64,000 nt of DNA from Pachyseris speciosa (taxonomy: Eukaryota; Cnidaria; Anthozoa; Scleractinia; Pachyseridae). The stretch is taken from positions 212,501 to 276,500 of the forward strand of contig JAEMWC010000993.1 in the NCBI GenBank assembly GCA_016490735.1, written 5' to 3'. Positions 63,844 through 64,000 of this stretch are shown one piece after another. Both the position numbers and the translations under genes were made by a program. Under the pieces are notes generated by a model that worked only from the letters and a program-made list of their open reading frames with translations, had not been told where the DNA came from and ran no database searches. How positions within the stretch are numbered: the first letter of the stretch is position 1; every line of letters starts with the position of its first letter.

Positions 63844-64000
63844 TTATTCCTGGCTATTTATTTTGTGATGGCCATAAGCATAACTGTTGATTCCGTCTTT
63901 TGATAAATATCTTTTGTCATCGAAGCAGCTGAGTGATACTTTGTTGATTTCATAGCTTCCTAATTGATGATTTTCACTTCTGATTGTTTTCATTTTATGA
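63844..64000 (-). CDS. C-terminus of protein-primed family-B DNA polymerase (partial)
   Basis: The last 51 codons are in the window; the stop is at 63844-63846. The motif [17 protein letters not shown] followed by AYGHHKI is what I know as the end of Polinton/adintovirus polB. The rest, including palm, exonuclease and terminal-protein regions, would lie past base 64000. It is convergent with the nuclease gene, which ends 75 bases away. It replicates the element genome in this family. Too short to judge integrity. Confidence 0.75.
   Translation of the reverse strand, partial: HKMKTIRSENHQLGSYEINKVSLSCFDDKRYLSKDGINSYAYGHHKINSQE

Larger units (their letters stand above)
48600..64000. mobile_element. 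Polinton/Maverick (adintovirus-like) element, right end outside window
   Basis: The hallmark set is present: A32-type ATPase, double jelly-roll capsid protein, penton, adenovirus-type protease, retrovirus-like integrase and the tail of a protein-primed DNA polymerase. Composition drops to AT-rich from about 48.9 kb and most genes abut or overlap by a few bases. The left end is not resolved. A terminal inverted repeat probably starts near 48.6-48.8 kb, but its partner lies past base 64000. The visible 15 kb fits the 15-20 kb usual for this group. Confidence 0.85.

Overview
The window looks like cnidarian (probably anthozoan) nuclear DNA. It has intron-split animal genes with GT..AG borders, AT-rich noncoding DNA full of MITE-like fold-back elements, tRNA-derived SINEs of a type I associate with coral and anemone genomes, fragments of non-LTR retrotransposons, and a large virus-like DNA transposon. 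The species cannot be named from the sequence.

Layout. (1) About 3.6-28.8 kb holds a tandem duplication of an acid-lipase gene on the minus strand. Copy A (exons 3599-14051) and copy B (exons 19185-28747) each have seven exons of identical length and encode intact 404-residue secreted lipases. Their introns have diverged by insertions: a (AT)n-flanked hammerhead-ribozyme fragment and a broken CR1-type LINE in copy A; a nested 2.2-kb insertion in copy B. A Mutator-like fold-back element with a 9-bp target duplication lies between them. (2) About 31.2-43.6 kb is a complete ten-exon TRPA1-type channel gene on the plus strand (1128 residues: ankyrin repeats, six membrane segments, C-terminal coiled coil). 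(3) 43.6-48.6 kb is noncoding, with a TTAA-flanked MITE. (4) About 48.6 kb to the right edge is a Polinton/Maverick (adintovirus-like) element cut by the window end.

The virus-like element encodes a VLTF3-like zinc-ribbon transcription factor, two unknown small proteins, two collagen-stalk fibre-like proteins, an A32-type packaging ATPase, a coiled-coil protein, penton and major capsid proteins, an AT-hook core protein, a core-protease fusion with a decayed partial copy, a zinc-ribbon protein, a parvovirus-type phospholipase A2, a chromodomain integrase, a BRO-N/VRR-NUC protein and, at the edge, the C-terminus of a protein-primed family-B DNA polymerase. Together these are modules for capsid building, packaging, maturation, delivery, integration and replication. 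Fibre, penton, MCP and BRO-N genes each carry one frame change, so the copy is either young and lightly decayed or has base-calling errors.

Two regulatory features stand out. Most element genes carry TCTAA at a nearly fixed distance (16 nt in six cases) upstream of the ATG, often next to a TATATG start; this resembles the TCTA late-promoter core known from mavirus and its giant-virus host, and the element encodes a VLTF3-like factor that could read it. Second, the integrase has no ATG before its first catalytic aspartate, but the preceding phospholipase gene ends with a slippery A AAA AAC heptamer, a 7-nt spacer and an 11-bp stem, in the phase needed for a -1 shift into the integrase frame. 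This suggests a phospholipase-integrase fusion made by programmed frameshifting.
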